Counted from the stretch's first letter, positions 16,237 to 27,074 are shown. The stretch: 37,398 nt of DNA from Legionella sp. (GCA_017306715.1 JAFKHV010000032.1:1-37398); one strand, 5' to 3'. Made by a program: numbers and translations. The notes: generated by a model not told the origin, from the sequence alone.

Positions 16237-19200
16237 ATGTCTCAAAGCAAGGATGAAAACAAGCAGCGCAGTGTAATTGAAAAAACCAAAGAAGTTGTTG
16301 ACAGTTTAGAACAAGCCATTTCAATTACCGGAGCTGCATTAACAGAGATGGGTGAGTCTTTACCCGGTATGGTTGGTAAAGTAGGTAAAGCAGCTGAAAT
16401 TGTTTCCAGTGCAATTAGTGAACCCGGGCAAGGCTGGGTAGAAAAAGCAACTTGCGGCACCGTTCGTGTCGTCACGCAGAATATTGTTGCGGCGCCTTTG
16501 GCAGGCGTGGTTTTCACGAATGGTGCAGTGATGAATATTTCCCCTAACCCTTATCATCGGGCGGCTCTTGGGATTACGGCATACCTAACAATGGCACCCG
16601 TTATTAACGAAGTGACCAAGCCCTATGGCGAAGCGGCGAGCACTCTTTGTCATAAAGCCTTCGATTTATTTCAATCTCCCGCCAATAAAAATCAACCCCC
16701 AGACACACCGAATCCAACCACGCCTGCACCGATTACTCCCGCCAAACAAAAGCAAAAAAATCAAGCCACGCACACCCTGATGGAGCGCACAGTTCGTGAA
16801 CAAGCAATCAATGGCTCTCAATACAATCCACCATCAATAATACCTTCAGCGAAATACACTCCCTATACGACACCCTACCGTCCTTTTTATAATCCACCTA
16901 CAGCATTTTTTTTACCGATTCATGTTCGCGCTGAAGTCAATCGTTATTTGACACTTTATGGCAATAAGCTAAGTTTTTCCGACAGAATGACGATTGAGCG
17001 CCGGGTCGAGATGGCGTGTTCCTTTCTACAAATGCAAACGAGTTTTGGATACAGTCAATCGTACGGCTTAGGCAACTTTCATGCGAACTTGGCCATGAAT
17101 CATTTAATCAGCAGCTACAACAGCTATAATATTGAGAGTCTGGTGCGAGAAGCAGTTTCCTCGACCGGTGATATCGGTGGCGTGGCTGGGGATGCGGGGG
17201 TAATCACTGATTTAATCGATAGCGATGCCCATGCGAATGCCTCATCCTATTTCTTCTGTTTTCCTAAAGAATCTTTTCCCTTTCCAAAAACATGGATAAA
17301 CCAAATTGCGTGTGAGTTAAAAAGCGCTTATTTCACGCATAAGACCCTCCCCTTCTTTAGCCTGCACTTTAATAATCAGGGGTTTATGTACCCGGTACAT
17401 CATACCGCCTACGAGAAAACCCTCACCGGTGAAATCATCGCGTTTCTTGATTATTGGATGAAAGGATTTTTAAATGGCGGTATTTTTGACGAAGATTTTC
17501 TGCAACATTGGCATGAACGAAGTGATTGTAACGAGCAAGCTTTACGAGAAAAATTAATCGACCTCAAAAAATATCACAAAACACGGGCGTGTCGATATAT
17601 CTCTTTGCGTGAATTAGAAAATCGCTACGGCTTAAGCAATAAAAATGAGCATTCCGCTTACAACCAACCCTATAGGACCTCATTTCGTATTATTGCCTAT
17701 CAGGAGCAGTTCAAACGAGAGGGCAATATACTGATTCCCATGCCCCATTTCCGGGTAGAATATAGTATTGATTTAATGCCCGACTATAAAGAATATTTAG
17801 AAAAGTATCATCACCAACACGGGGAATATCCACAAGACTATGAGCACACGCGTCTGTGCTATGAGTTGTTCGCTAAAGAAATTCAAGAAAAAATGCCGCA
17901 AATGCCCATTTGTCGGGATTATTTCCAATTATTGGGTGTGATTAATAGTTTTTGTTATGCTTATGTGACCTTAGCTCAAATGGGCAAAATTCCCGTCCTT
18001 GAAGAAAGCACAGCGACCAAAACGCACTTTATTCCTAAAGCGTTTCCGCCAATTCCCGTGCGAACGTATCAGACCTATCCCATCCAAACAACCTTTGGCA
18101 ATCTTTTTACGTTATTGCTTGCGCATAATAATGAGGTGCAAATCTTTGATGATGAGGTATTTTCTTTATTTGTCCAGAGAGAAAAACGCACTTTTTCAGA
18201 GCCTTTAAACCAAAAATTTCAGCAAATCATCCTACAGCATATTCGGACAGAGCTTTCGAAAGTACCGTCTGAACAAAATATGGAAATAAATGACGAAGAA
18301 ATAGAGCTTCTTTGTCAAAAAAACACTCAATTTTTGATGGCGCAAATTCAACAGACTCGTGCCATGATGAGTCGTCTGATTCAAGTATGGCTGGAACCCC
18401 TAGCCAAAAGTGAGACCCAATCGATTCGAACGTTGCCCATTAATGAAAAAATTAAAGCCACTCGAGACGTATTGGAGAAGCGATTTTGCGAAATAAAGGC
18501 GCAGTGGGAAGTGGCGGCAAGTCTGGATCTTCATGAAATTATGTTGCAATTTCCTAAAATCCATCATCCGCGCCTAACTACCCTTTTTGCGCGTGTGGAT
18601 GAACAGCTAAAAAAAGAATTAAAAGAAATCATTTATTTGTATAAAAAGTCCGCAGGCATTTTAAAACCAGAAGACCAACTCGATGAAGCGACATTGGGGA
18701 TTTTACCCTCAGAGAAACAGGCTATTGAGAAAGAATTTCAATCCTTAGAGCTCGAGATCAGAAAGCGCTTTGATGAGGAAGCTTTGGAGTTAAACAGTGC
18801 ATTGACAGAGTCTGCTAACATCAAAGTGCATTGTCAAAATCAAGTCATTCATGGAAATCAACTCATCACCCAACTGCAACAAAAAATAAATCAATGTCCA
18901 GCAAACATGCGCACAGACCCACACAATGTTGCCATCATTAACAGCCTGACCGCTGAAATTAAAAACATTCAAACGCAAGTCAATGAGTTCCAAAAGAAAA
19001 TAACCGAATTGGATGCCAGGATTTCTAAAATAAATGAGGGCTTAAACTCAGCACCCAATCGGAAGGCAGAAAGCATTGCGCAATCGAAACGAAACTTTGC
19101 CCTTCATATGCTCACACAACTTGCGGACCAAGAGGCAATGAGTAAATTAATGGCTTACAAGGCGGTGGGGATCGAGGAGCTGAACAGGACTCACGAACGC

Positions 19201-22200
19201 ACGATACAGTTCCTACAACAATTTGACCAACAAATTCACCAGTTTAGTCAATCTATTCAGAGGGTACCTGAACTACAGCAACATGTCCTTTCTCATCAAT
19301 ACACCCATACCACTATGGGATTTACTAGCGAAGAGCATATTCAAAACGGCAACCAAAGGTTCAAGATTGTCGGTGGCACGGGCATGGATTTGCACGCGAT
19401 ACAAACGATACCCATCCCCCACAGTGAGGCTTTCAGCGAACAATTAGCCAAGACAATTTTAGCAGCCCATGAAAACCAAGCGATGGATTTTAAATTTAAC
19501 GAGCAACATTATGTGGTCTTTGAGTTGCCCGTGACGGATGCACCACCCACGCTTATAGACACAGCTTCAAACCCCATAACGCAATTAGTGAATCCAAAAG
19601 GCGACATCACCGCCTTAATGAATACTCACGGTACAGATAGCCTGGATTGCTCCGGCGGGACCTTTGTCCACTATGCCGCGACCGTGTTAGATGCGCAAGA
19701 ATTTATCAAAATAAACCCGGAACTGTGGCAACAATTGGATTCACTCGGGAACCTCCCCTTGCATTATGCCGCGCAATCAGGCAACACATCCATTGTTTTG
19801 GAAATATTAAAACGGTATCCGGATCAAATCGAATGTAAAAATACTCAAGGGCTAACTCCCTTATTTCTTGCCGTGCAACATGATAAAAAAGAAATGGTGC
19901 ACGAATTGCTAGCACATCAAGGTAATGTGAACATCACGTTAGCGAATGGACTGTTTCCTTTGTATATCGCTGTGCAAAATAATTTCCATGATTTAGCTTT
20001 ATGGCTGATTCACCAGGCACCCAGTCTTGCCATCGATCAAGAAGTTGAAAGCAAGATGACCGCACTGCATTTAGCGATTAATGCCAAACAGGTGGATATC
20101 GCAATCGCTTTGATTGAAAAAGGAGCCAGTTGCACGATTCAACGTAAATCAGACGGATTCACGGCAGTTCACAGTGCGGCCAAACATGGCCTGGTGTCTG
20201 TATTGATCACAATGAAGAATAAGGGGATTACGCTCAATCAAGTCCTGGAGTCTGGAAAAACGGCTTTGCATCTTGCGGCAGTGGAAAATCAACTCGAGAC
20301 CCTTGATTTTTTATTGAATGCAGGTGCCGACGCACAAGCAAAAACCACAGAGGGTGAAACGCCGTTAATGCTTGCGATCAAAGGCGGAAATCTTGAGGCA
20401 GCACTGAAGCTGGCAAAATACAGTGCCATCGATACCGTCAATAATCAAAAGCAAGCAGCCTCCCTACTTGCCATTCAATATGGCTTGGCTCAAGTGGCTG
20501 ATTTATTATTTGAACGCGGTGAGAATCCGGAGTTATTGGATCAACAGGGTCATAATTGTGTTTATTATTTAATTCGCAATGGTGAAGAATCGCGCTTTTC
20601 TGACTTATTGGCTAAGAAAAAAATCGACCCCCATCAAGAGTTTCATGGTGCAAATACGATTGAGCTCGCAGCCCGATACGGTCAGTTTCTAATTGTTTAT
20701 GATTTGCTGGATCTGCAGGTTGCTTATCGAAATAAGTCGGGGTTGAGCTTAGTCGACCATGCAGTGGTCAGTGATGAGATAAGCTTTGTACAAGAGCATC
20801 TTAAGGAAACTCATTTAAGTAAACTTGAACTCGCCTGTCTTGCTGCCCAGCATAGGAGTATGACCTGTTTAACGTGGATGTTAAAACAGTTTTGCCCGGA
20901 TGAACTGGACCAGGCTAGTCTATTTAAATCAAGCTTGCAATCGCATCAACCTCAAGTAATCGAGTTAATCATCAAACGAGTAAATCCTATTAACCAAGTC
21001 TTAGACTCCCAGGGAAATACAGCTTTGCATCTGAGCGTGATTTATGGCGCGAAACAGGCCATTGAATTGCTGTTACAGCGTGGGGCTGCGGTGAATTTAC
21101 GCAATGGGGATGGTCAAACCGTGTTTCATATTGCACTCGTTCAAGAAGACAAAGCATCCCTAAAAAAACTCTTTCAATTAACCCAACCCGAAGAATGGCC
21201 GATCGACTTATGGACGGGCTCTACGTGTAAACCGGGACATGATTTGTACCAAACAATGATGGCGTTTAAAAGCCAAATGCCCAGTCAGGTATTCCCTGTT
21301 GAGATGAAGCAGGAGCTCTTAGCTTCTTCTCTACCGAGTATCACCCTAACCGCAGAGCTTAAGAACCAAATCAGTCAATTAAAAGCCTATTTAAAAGATG
21401 GAGAATATGACGAGGCCTATGAGTTCTTAACTCAATACCCAGGTTTAATCAAATTATTCGATTCAGAGCAAGGAGCTGATTTATTGCAGGTACTTTTTGC
21501 TCACTTACATGACGATACACCACTTTTGACTGCACGGAAAGACCATTTAGAGGTCGATGACGAATCCGTATTTTCATCGCCCCACAAATTGCTAGACCAC
21601 TTAAAACAATCAGGAATTAATCCAGCCCGGTTAACCGGTAAGTATAACGTCTTGTTATCGATGCTGTCTGCAGAGTCAGATGAAGAGGCCTGTTTTCGCC
21701 TGCGTGTATTCAATCAATATTTCCCACAAAGTTTAACAATTCTTGCTTTGGATAAAGGGAACGGCCCAGTTAAGATGGTTGAAATGGCTTTAAAACTGAA
21801 TAAAAAGCAATTGTTTAACACATTGGATGAGCTTTGTTCGAAACATTTCGACCCAGAAAAGACTTCATTCAATAGCGTGCATGAAGCGGTGATTGCCAGC
21901 AATTATGGTCTCGTAGAGTCCTTGTTGCAACGCTATCCTGCGGACAGTCTCAACAACAAAAGACAAACGGCGCTGATGATTGCAGCCCAATTAAACCATG
22001 TGCGTATTATGGAGTTGCTTCTCGATAGAGGGGCCAATGCCGATTGCCTGGATATCTATGGCCAAAATGCACTCCATTATGCACTTATGAGTGAGTCCGA
22101 GGATGCCGCACGGACTCTTTTACCGTTCATTCGCCATAAAAATCAACCCAACCGCTCTGGCGTTACCCCATTGATGCTTGCTAGCAGACAAGGATTAACC

Positions 22201-23250
22201 GCAATCATTCGGTTTTTATGTGAAGAATCAAATTACAGCGATTCTTTTGATCGTCATGGATTCAATGCCCTGCATCATGCAGCGCTTCGCGGCCAAGCCA
22301 AAGCGATTGGATTACTTAATTCTTATGGCTTTGACATCAATGAGGTTGAACGTCCCTCGAGCCCTAAAAAAAGAGAATACAACCTCAAACGAACGCCATT
22401 GCATCTTGCGGCCCAAGGTGGACATCTTGATGCGGTATTGGCCCTGTTATCTCTTGGTGCTCATCCTGAGCAAGAAGATGCGCGACAATTTACCTTTTTT
22501 GAATACGCAGTAAGGAACAATAAAAATCATCTCATTGAAGTACTACAGCAAATGGAGGGCTATCAGCAAAAGAAGCGTGATGTTCCTTTACTACTGGCAG
22601 CAGCGCAGTCCGATAATGTCGATATTTTATGTCAACTCATCTTAAGTGATACCAATTTGAATGCAAGCGATGCATTAGGATTAACTGCGTTACATACCGC
22701 AGCCATTTATAACTCGATTCGATGCGCACGCTTATTAATAGCAGGTCACGATCTTGTTCTTGATGTGCTGGACCAAAACGGCATGACTCCTTTGCATTAT
22801 GCGGCATATTATGGGCATGTTGGTGTGATTGAGGCTTTAATCCAAGCTGGGGCGAAACTCGATTATTATAATAAGAATCAACCCACCGCCTTATTTTTGG
22901 CTTGTGACCAAGGTCATTTGGGCGCAGTATGCGCTTTATTGAAATACAAAGCTGATTTTAGCCTTGCGAACACCCAAGGGATTACGCCGGCACAAATCGC
23001 CTTAATCAATGGCCATGTAGCCCTCGCTAAAGCCTTGAACGCGGTGGGCGATATCAGTCTCAATCGCGACGTCATCAGCACCTTGCCCAAAACCATACAC
23101 GATAAACTGAATGTTCATTATTCCCTCTTCCTTAAAGCGATTAACAAAGTCCAAACGAGTCGAGGTGATTTGCTTGTGAGTCATGGTATCTATAGACAAA
23201 AACCAAGCGCACAGCCCGAATCAGTCGCCGTGATAAGACCCACTTTATAG
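16237..23250 (+). CDS. Giant ankyrin-repeat protein (2337 aa), putative effector
   Basis: 2337 aa from the ATG at 16237, which has AGGTG 9 nt upstream; a GTG at 16225 would add four residues. Regions: about 30-140 rich in Ala, Gly and hydrophobic residues, possibly membrane-associating; a Pro/Thr linker (about 150-180); a large mixed helical part without recognised domain (about 200-820); a coiled coil (about 825-935); then ankyrin repeats in two blocks, about 1150-1660 and 1865-2265, split by a 200-residue non-repeat spacer. Typical units are LPLHYAAQSGNTSIVLEILK and TPLHYAAYYGHVGVIEALIQ. Such long arrays serve as binding scaffolds. The SecA-like ATPase gene follows after 9 bp, so the two are probably one transcription unit and may work together. 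Palindromic site 8 controls the promoter. Confidence 0.85.
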   Translation: MSQSKDENKQRSVIEKTKEVVDSLEQAISITGAALTEMGESLPGMVGKVGKAAEIVSSAISEPGQGWVEKATCGTVRVVTQNIVAAPLAGVVFTNGAVMNISPNPYHRAALGITAYLTMAPVINEVTKPYGEAASTLCHKAFDLFQSPANKNQPPDTPNPTTPAPITPAKQKQKNQATHTLMERTVREQAINGSQYNPPSIIPSAKYTPYTTPYRPFYNPPTAFFLPIHVRAEVNRYLTLYGNKLSFSDRMTIERRVEMACSFLQMQTSFGYSQSYGLGNFHANLAMNHLISSYNSYNIESLVREAVSSTGDIGGVAGDAGVITDLIDSDAHANASSYFFCFPKESFPFPKTWINQIACELKSAYFTHKTLPFFSLHFNNQGFMYPVHHTAYEKTLTGEIIAFLDYWMKGFLNGGIFDEDFLQHWHERSDCNEQALREKLIDLKKYHKTRACRYISLRELENRYGLSNKNEHSAYNQPYRTSFRIIAYQEQFKREGNILIPMPHFRVEYSIDLMPDYKEYLEKYHHQHGEYPQDYEHTRLCYELFAKEIQEKMPQMPICRDYFQLLGVINSFCYAYVTLAQMGKIPVLEESTATKTHFIPKAFPPIPVRTYQTYPIQTTFGNLFTLLLAHNNEVQIFDDEVFSLFVQREKRTFSEPLNQKFQQIILQHIRTELSKVPSEQNMEINDEEIELLCQKNTQFLMAQIQQTRAMMSRLIQVWLEPLAKSETQSIRTLPINEKIKATRDVLEKRFCEIKAQWEVAASLDLHEIMLQFPKIHHPRLTTLFARVDEQLKKELKEIIYLYKKSAGILKPEDQLDEATLGILPSEKQAIEKEFQSLELEIRKRFDEEALELNSALTESANIKVHCQNQVIHGNQLITQLQQKINQCPANMRTDPHNVAIINSLTAEIKNIQTQVNEFQKKITELDARISKINEGLNSAPNRKAESIAQSKRNFALHMLTQLADQEAMSKLMAYKAVGIEELNRTHERTIQFLQQFDQQIHQFSQSIQRVPELQQHVLSHQYTHTTMGFTSEEHIQNGNQRFKIVGGTGMDLHAIQTIPIPHSEAFSEQLAKTILAAHENQAMDFKFNEQHYVVFELPVTDAPPTLIDTASNPITQLVNPKGDITALMNTHGTDSLDCSGGTFVHYAATVLDAQEFIKINPELWQQLDSLGNLPLHYAAQSGNTSIVLEILKRYPDQIECKNTQGLTPLFLAVQHDKKEMVHELLAHQGNVNITLANGLFPLYIAVQNNFHDLALWLIHQAPSLAIDQEVESKMTALHLAINAKQVDIAIALIEKGASCTIQRKSDGFTAVHSAAKHGLVSVLITMKNKGITLNQVLESGKTALHLAAVENQLETLDFLLNAGADAQAKTTEGETPLMLAIKGGNLEAALKLAKYSAIDTVNNQKQAASLLAIQYGLAQVADLLFERGENPELLDQQGHNCVYYLIRNGEESRFSDLLAKKKIDPHQEFHGANTIELAARYGQFLIVYDLLDLQVAYRNKSGLSLVDHAVVSDEISFVQEHLKETHLSKLELACLAAQHRSMTCLTWMLKQFCPDELDQASLFKSSLQSHQPQVIELIIKRVNPINQVLDSQGNTALHLSVIYGAKQAIELLLQRGAAVNLRNGDGQTVFHIALVQEDKASLKKLFQLTQPEEWPIDLWTGSTCKPGHDLYQTMMAFKSQMPSQVFPVEMKQELLASSLPSITLTAELKNQISQLKAYLKDGEYDEAYEFLTQYPGLIKLFDSEQGADLLQVLFAHLHDDTPLLTARKDHLEVDDESVFSSPHKLLDHLKQSGINPARLTGKYNVLLSMLSAESDEEACFRLRVFNQYFPQSLTILALDKGNGPVKMVEMALKLNKKQLFNTLDELCSKHFDPEKTSFNSVHEAVIASNYGLVESLLQRYPADSLNNKRQTALMIAAQLNHVRIMELLLDRGANADCLDIYGQNALHYALMSESEDAARTLLPFIRHKNQPNRSGVTPLMLASRQGLTAIIRFLCEESNYSDSFDRHGFNALHHAALRGQAKAIGLLNSYGFDINEVERPSSPKKREYNLKRTPLHLAAQGGHLDAVLALLSLGAHPEQEDARQFTFFEYAVRNNKNHLIEVLQQMEGYQQKKRDVPLLLAAAQSDNVDILCQLILSDTNLNASDALGLTALHTAAIYNSIRCARLLIAGHDLVLDVLDQNGMTPLHYAAYYGHVGVIEALIQAGAKLDYYNKNQPTALFLACDQGHLGAVCALLKYKADFSLANTQGITPAQIALINGHVALAKALNAVGDISLNRDVISTLPKTIHDKLNVHYSLFLKAINKVQTSRGDLLVSHGIYRQKPSAQPESVAVIRPTL

Positions 23251-23259
23251 GAATAAACC

Positions 23260-26145
23260 ATGTACAATAAAATGATGCTTCGCTTTTTTTCTGAAACTAA
23301 AAGTGTACGGACAGACAAAGAATGCTTTGATTTCCATGTCTTCAAAAATCAAACACAAAACGAAATCCAAGCATTGCAAAATGAGGATGCTAATCAACAA
23401 TGGAATTTATTTTGCAATCACATTCACGAATTCAGCACCAATAAATCGGAAAAGTTACTATTGATGAAATTGGCGTTCAGTTGTCTTGGTAATCCAGTAG
23501 AATCAGGTGACTTATCCCAACTCATCACCCTTATGCGTCATTTGAAAAAGGCTTATGGTCTACAGATAATCCATGCGCTGCTCAAAGCAGAAGTAGTATC
23601 CCAAGAGCGTATTTTGAAAAATTATTTACAAATCTGTCAATTACTCCTTGATTTGGTTGAAGCACAAGGGATTCTAAGCGTCGTTAAAAGCACTTTACCC
23701 AATCTGGGTAAATTAATTGAAAAGTTGCATACCCTACATGAAGAATATCTTGCAAAAAAATACCCCAATCGTGATTTAGATTCCGTTCTTCGAGGTTTTT
23801 CTGAAAAGAATGCTTTGGTGCAGTTTACTTTAGAAAAAGAAGAATTAGCCCAAATAAAATCAGCGTATTTAACCATTATGAAAGAATGGGCTGGCTTAAA
23901 AGCACTGCCTCAAGCGGAATTGGCCTTTCGGTTTAGATCCTCTGGACTGCAATGGCGTGGAAAACAAGACCTCAATGCAAAATGTCTCATGATTGCCGTA
24001 CTGGCTGAGACCCTGCGCAGACAATTTGGGATTGTTCCTTATGATACTCAACTCGTTACCATTTTAGCCTTAGTGAACACACCCGAACAACTAAAAGGCC
24101 GGATTGGACAAATTAAAACGGGTGAAGGGAAATCCACCCTCATTGCGATGCTCATTGCTTTCATGGCGGGACAAGATTTTTTTGTGGACATGGTCACCTC
24201 ATCACGTTATTTGGCCAACCGTGATTGTGCGAAATACCAACCTTTTTATGAAGCCCTGGGCTTGAGTGCCTCATCCATTTGTCATCATAAACAAAAGCAA
24301 GAACACTTCCATGCCCAGATTCTTTATGGGACCAATACCGATTTCGAATTTGCTTTATTACGTGATGGTCTGTACCACCTTAAACTTCGCTATTCCTATA
24401 ATCTGGCAGGTCAATTCATGCTTAGGCCTTTCGATGTCGTAGTCATTGATGAGGTGGACAATCTATTCTTAGATACTGCATTAAATTCCGCACAAATGGG
24501 AATCACAGATTTTACGCCTATCGCCTGGATTTATTCGCCCATTTTTGATTTCGTGCAGTTCCAAACAAAACCTCGGGCCATCACCCACGAGTTGATTCAC
24601 GAATTACGTACGTGGATTCACGATAAAATTTCTCATGAGGAGCAAATCCTTCTTGCGAAATTAAATGACCAACACCTCAAGCGCTGGTATCAAAGTGCGC
24701 AGACGGCGCTACATGAGAAAATGGAGAACCGAGATTATGTCATTCAACCAAAAAGGGAACAGAAAAAAAATGACACTCTCGAGATTACAATCGTGGATTA
24801 TGCCAACACGGGTCGCACCAATCAGGGAAGTCAATGGCAACATGGGATCCATCAGTTTCTACAAATCAAACACGGCCTCAAATTGACGCCTCCCTCCAAA
24901 ACTGCTGCGTCTATTTCACATCCCGCATATTTCAATCAATATCAATATATTTTGGGGTTAACAGGGACGATGGGAGAAAAAACAGAACGAGAAGAAATAC
25001 AAACAATTTATGGTGTAGACAGTTTTGATGCCCCACCGACCTTTCCCAGCCAGCGTATAAGGCATTCTGATTATTTGACGCTCGATAGAAAAGCCAAATG
25101 GACATTAATTTTTGAGGAATTGACCACCATACAAAAGCGCGGGCAACCGGCTTTAGTGCTCTTTAAAACCATCGACGAATCCAATGCATTTGGTGAGTTC
25201 CTGCGCACGAAACAAATCAAACATCAACTTCTGAATGAGACACAAAAAGAAGCGGAAGATTATCTGGTGGGTCAGGCAGGTGAAGCAGGCGTTATCACTA
25301 TTGCAACCAATACAGCCGGGCGGGGCACGGACATCATATTATCACCTGAAAGCAAAGAAGCGGGTGGATTAGAGGTCCTATTTACCTTTTATCCAGACAA
25401 TTTACGGGTGGAAGAACAGGGGCTTGGTCGTGCAGGCAGACAGGGACAACCGGGTGGTGCGAGAATGATTGTCAGTCTCGAAGATGAGACGATTATGAGA
25501 CTTCTCCAAATCGATCATCCATTCAGTATCCTCTTTCGCCTATCCGCACTTGAGCACTGTGCGCGTCATAAGGAATCCCTAAAACAGGAATCCGCAGCTC
25601 CGCTTATGACCATGCTCAATACATTGCGTACCTGTTCAATCCAATGTGAATCGACTCAACGATTAAGGTCTTCGCAACAAGAAAAACTTTATTATGAAAA
25701 ACTTCAAGACTTTTTTGTACAAATGATTGCGGTTTATCAATTAGTGGAGTCCGATGGGTTTAGCACAGTGATGCACGACATTTGTTCATCCAACCAGTAT
25801 TACGAGCAACCAGACGCGCCATTCGAACCGCATCACCCGAATTGGCAGAACGTACAGATCATGGCTCATTCATTAGTAGAAAAGCATTCTGAAGGAGTTA
25901 CCGTCGACTGGTCTGCTTTGATTACGCGCTTTAAAGAGACCTATCTGATGCATATTCGCAGCCTTTGGGCCACTTATTATGATAAATTAAAGGATGAGAT
26001 TGAGGTGGAAAATGTCGCTCAAGCGCAAGAAAAGATTGCTTCATTTCTTCAAGCACCTTTAGCGAAAGCAACCGCAATCATGAATGCTATCTTAGCAAAA
26101 GAAGTATTTTCTTTGGTGCAAGAGCAACAAAGTTTTGGAATGTGA
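23260..26145 (+). CDS. SecA-like ATPase lacking the SecA C-terminal zinc motif
   Basis: 961 aa. The motor motifs of SecA are present in order: GQIKTGEGKST (Walker A, Lys291), VVIDEVDN (Asp397-Glu398), LGLTGTMG (566-572), TIATNTAGRGTD (680-691) and GLGRAGRQGQPGGAR (721-735). A segment IVDYANTGRTNQGSQWQHGI (511-530) matches the 'VDEFTGR...GLHQ' region of SecA, so the match covers more than the helicase core. The first 235 residues do not look like SecA, the region between the DEVD box and GLTGT seems short for a full preprotein-binding domain, and the C-terminal Cys-rich SecB/zinc motif is absent. A housekeeping SecA is therefore unlikely. It probably shares a transcript with the giant ankyrin gene (9-bp gap, AGGA before ATG). 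Partner and substrate are unknown. Confidence 0.8.
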   Translation: MYNKMMLRFFSETKSVRTDKECFDFHVFKNQTQNEIQALQNEDANQQWNLFCNHIHEFSTNKSEKLLLMKLAFSCLGNPVESGDLSQLITLMRHLKKAYGLQIIHALLKAEVVSQERILKNYLQICQLLLDLVEAQGILSVVKSTLPNLGKLIEKLHTLHEEYLAKKYPNRDLDSVLRGFSEKNALVQFTLEKEELAQIKSAYLTIMKEWAGLKALPQAELAFRFRSSGLQWRGKQDLNAKCLMIAVLAETLRRQFGIVPYDTQLVTILALVNTPEQLKGRIGQIKTGEGKSTLIAMLIAFMAGQDFFVDMVTSSRYLANRDCAKYQPFYEALGLSASSICHHKQKQEHFHAQILYGTNTDFEFALLRDGLYHLKLRYSYNLAGQFMLRPFDVVVIDEVDNLFLDTALNSAQMGITDFTPIAWIYSPIFDFVQFQTKPRAITHELIHELRTWIHDKISHEEQILLAKLNDQHLKRWYQSAQTALHEKMENRDYVIQPKREQKKNDTLEITIVDYANTGRTNQGSQWQHGIHQFLQIKHGLKLTPPSKTAASISHPAYFNQYQYILGLTGTMGEKTEREEIQTIYGVDSFDAPPTFPSQRIRHSDYLTLDRKAKWTLIFEELTTIQKRGQPALVLFKTIDESNAFGEFLRTKQIKHQLLNETQKEAEDYLVGQAGEAGVITIATNTAGRGTDIILSPESKEAGGLEVLFTFYPDNLRVEEQGLGRAGRQGQPGGARMIVSLEDETIMRLLQIDHPFSILFRLSALEHCARHKESLKQESAAPLMTMLNTLRTCSIQCESTQRLRSSQQEKLYYEKLQDFFVQMIAVYQLVESDGFSTVMHDICSSNQYYEQPDAPFEPHHPNWQNVQIMAHSLVEKHSEGVTVDWSALITRFKETYLMHIRSLWATYYDKLKDEIEVENVAQAQEKIASFLQAPLAKATAIMNAILAKEVFSLVQEQQSFGM

Positions 26146-26285
26146 GTTTGGGCTAAATGATTTATCTCTGTGTGGAATGGGAAATGCTCCAGTTGTGAGT
26201 AATAAAGTTAAAATCAGTTTTATAAACAAAGAAAGGATTTTGGCTGTTCAATACAATAAAAGTGAGAAATTAGAAATATCCCTGC

Positions 26286-26314
26286 TTTACATGAAATTAA
26301 GAACCTTCTAAAAT
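26286..26314 (+). promoter_or_regulatory. Sigma-70-type promoter of LuxR-type gene, copy 2
   Basis: TTTACA (26286-26291), a 17-bp spacer and TAAAAT (26309-26314), conserved from copy 1. The palindrome that lies upstream in copy 1 is not recognisable at the matching place here (around 26250-26263). Confidence 0.6.
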
Positions 26315-27074
26315 AAGATTGATATTTGGACTGATTGTTATGATTTTATCCGACAAGCATTTATTTTTAAGCGCCAGCACCGAAATGCAAGAGCTCATTC
26401 GTCCTCTTGCGGTCCATAACATCACCTATTTCACGTATAATAAGAATTATATTGATGGCACACGCATTCGGTTAACCACGAATGCCGCTCATTTAAAGGC
26501 TTTTCTCGAAAATGAGTATTATCGCACGGGCAATATTGATGCCCATCCTGAGTTATATCATAATCAGGCGGCACTTTGCTCCACGCTTAAAAATCAATCT
26601 TTGGTTGAGTGGGCTAAGAATGAATTTCAAATAGAAAACGGGATTTACATCATTCGTAAATCAGAAACCTATACTGAGTTTTTCAGCTTTGCAACCCCGC
26701 CTAATAATCCGCAAATCGTGAATTTTTACTTGAATAATCTTGATTATTTACAAAAGTTTTGTGATTACTTTAAAGAACAAGGCAAAGACCTGATTGCGCG
26801 CGCGGAAAAACAAAAACTCATTCATGTGTATCACCATGATGAAGGCATTCAGCCGGTGCAGTTCGCAGAGCTCAAAGCCCGTCTTGAACTGCAACACTAC
26901 AAACTCTCGCCAAGACAATACCAGGTGGTTGAACTCCTACTCCAAGGCTTTCGCGCCAAAGAAATTGCCAAAATGCTGCGTTTGTCCCCACGTACCGTCG
27001 AGGACTATATCGCAGCACTAAAGCAGCGCTTCCAAGCGAAAAATCTGATTGAACTGATGGTGAAAATTTCGAAT
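26286..27074 (+). repeat. Direct repeat copy 2 (LuxR-type gene with its promoter)
   Basis: Partner of 13143-13931, same orientation and free of indels. The 104 bp at 26706-26809 are identical to copy 1, and after one mismatch the match goes on to about 26842. Recombination between the copies could delete or duplicate the roughly 13-kb segment between them. Confidence 0.85.

Noticed and set aside
23260..26145. Housekeeping SecA translocase
   Set aside because: The N-terminal 235 residues are unlike SecA, the C-terminal zinc motif is missing, and the gene sits in one unit with an ankyrin effector-like gene.
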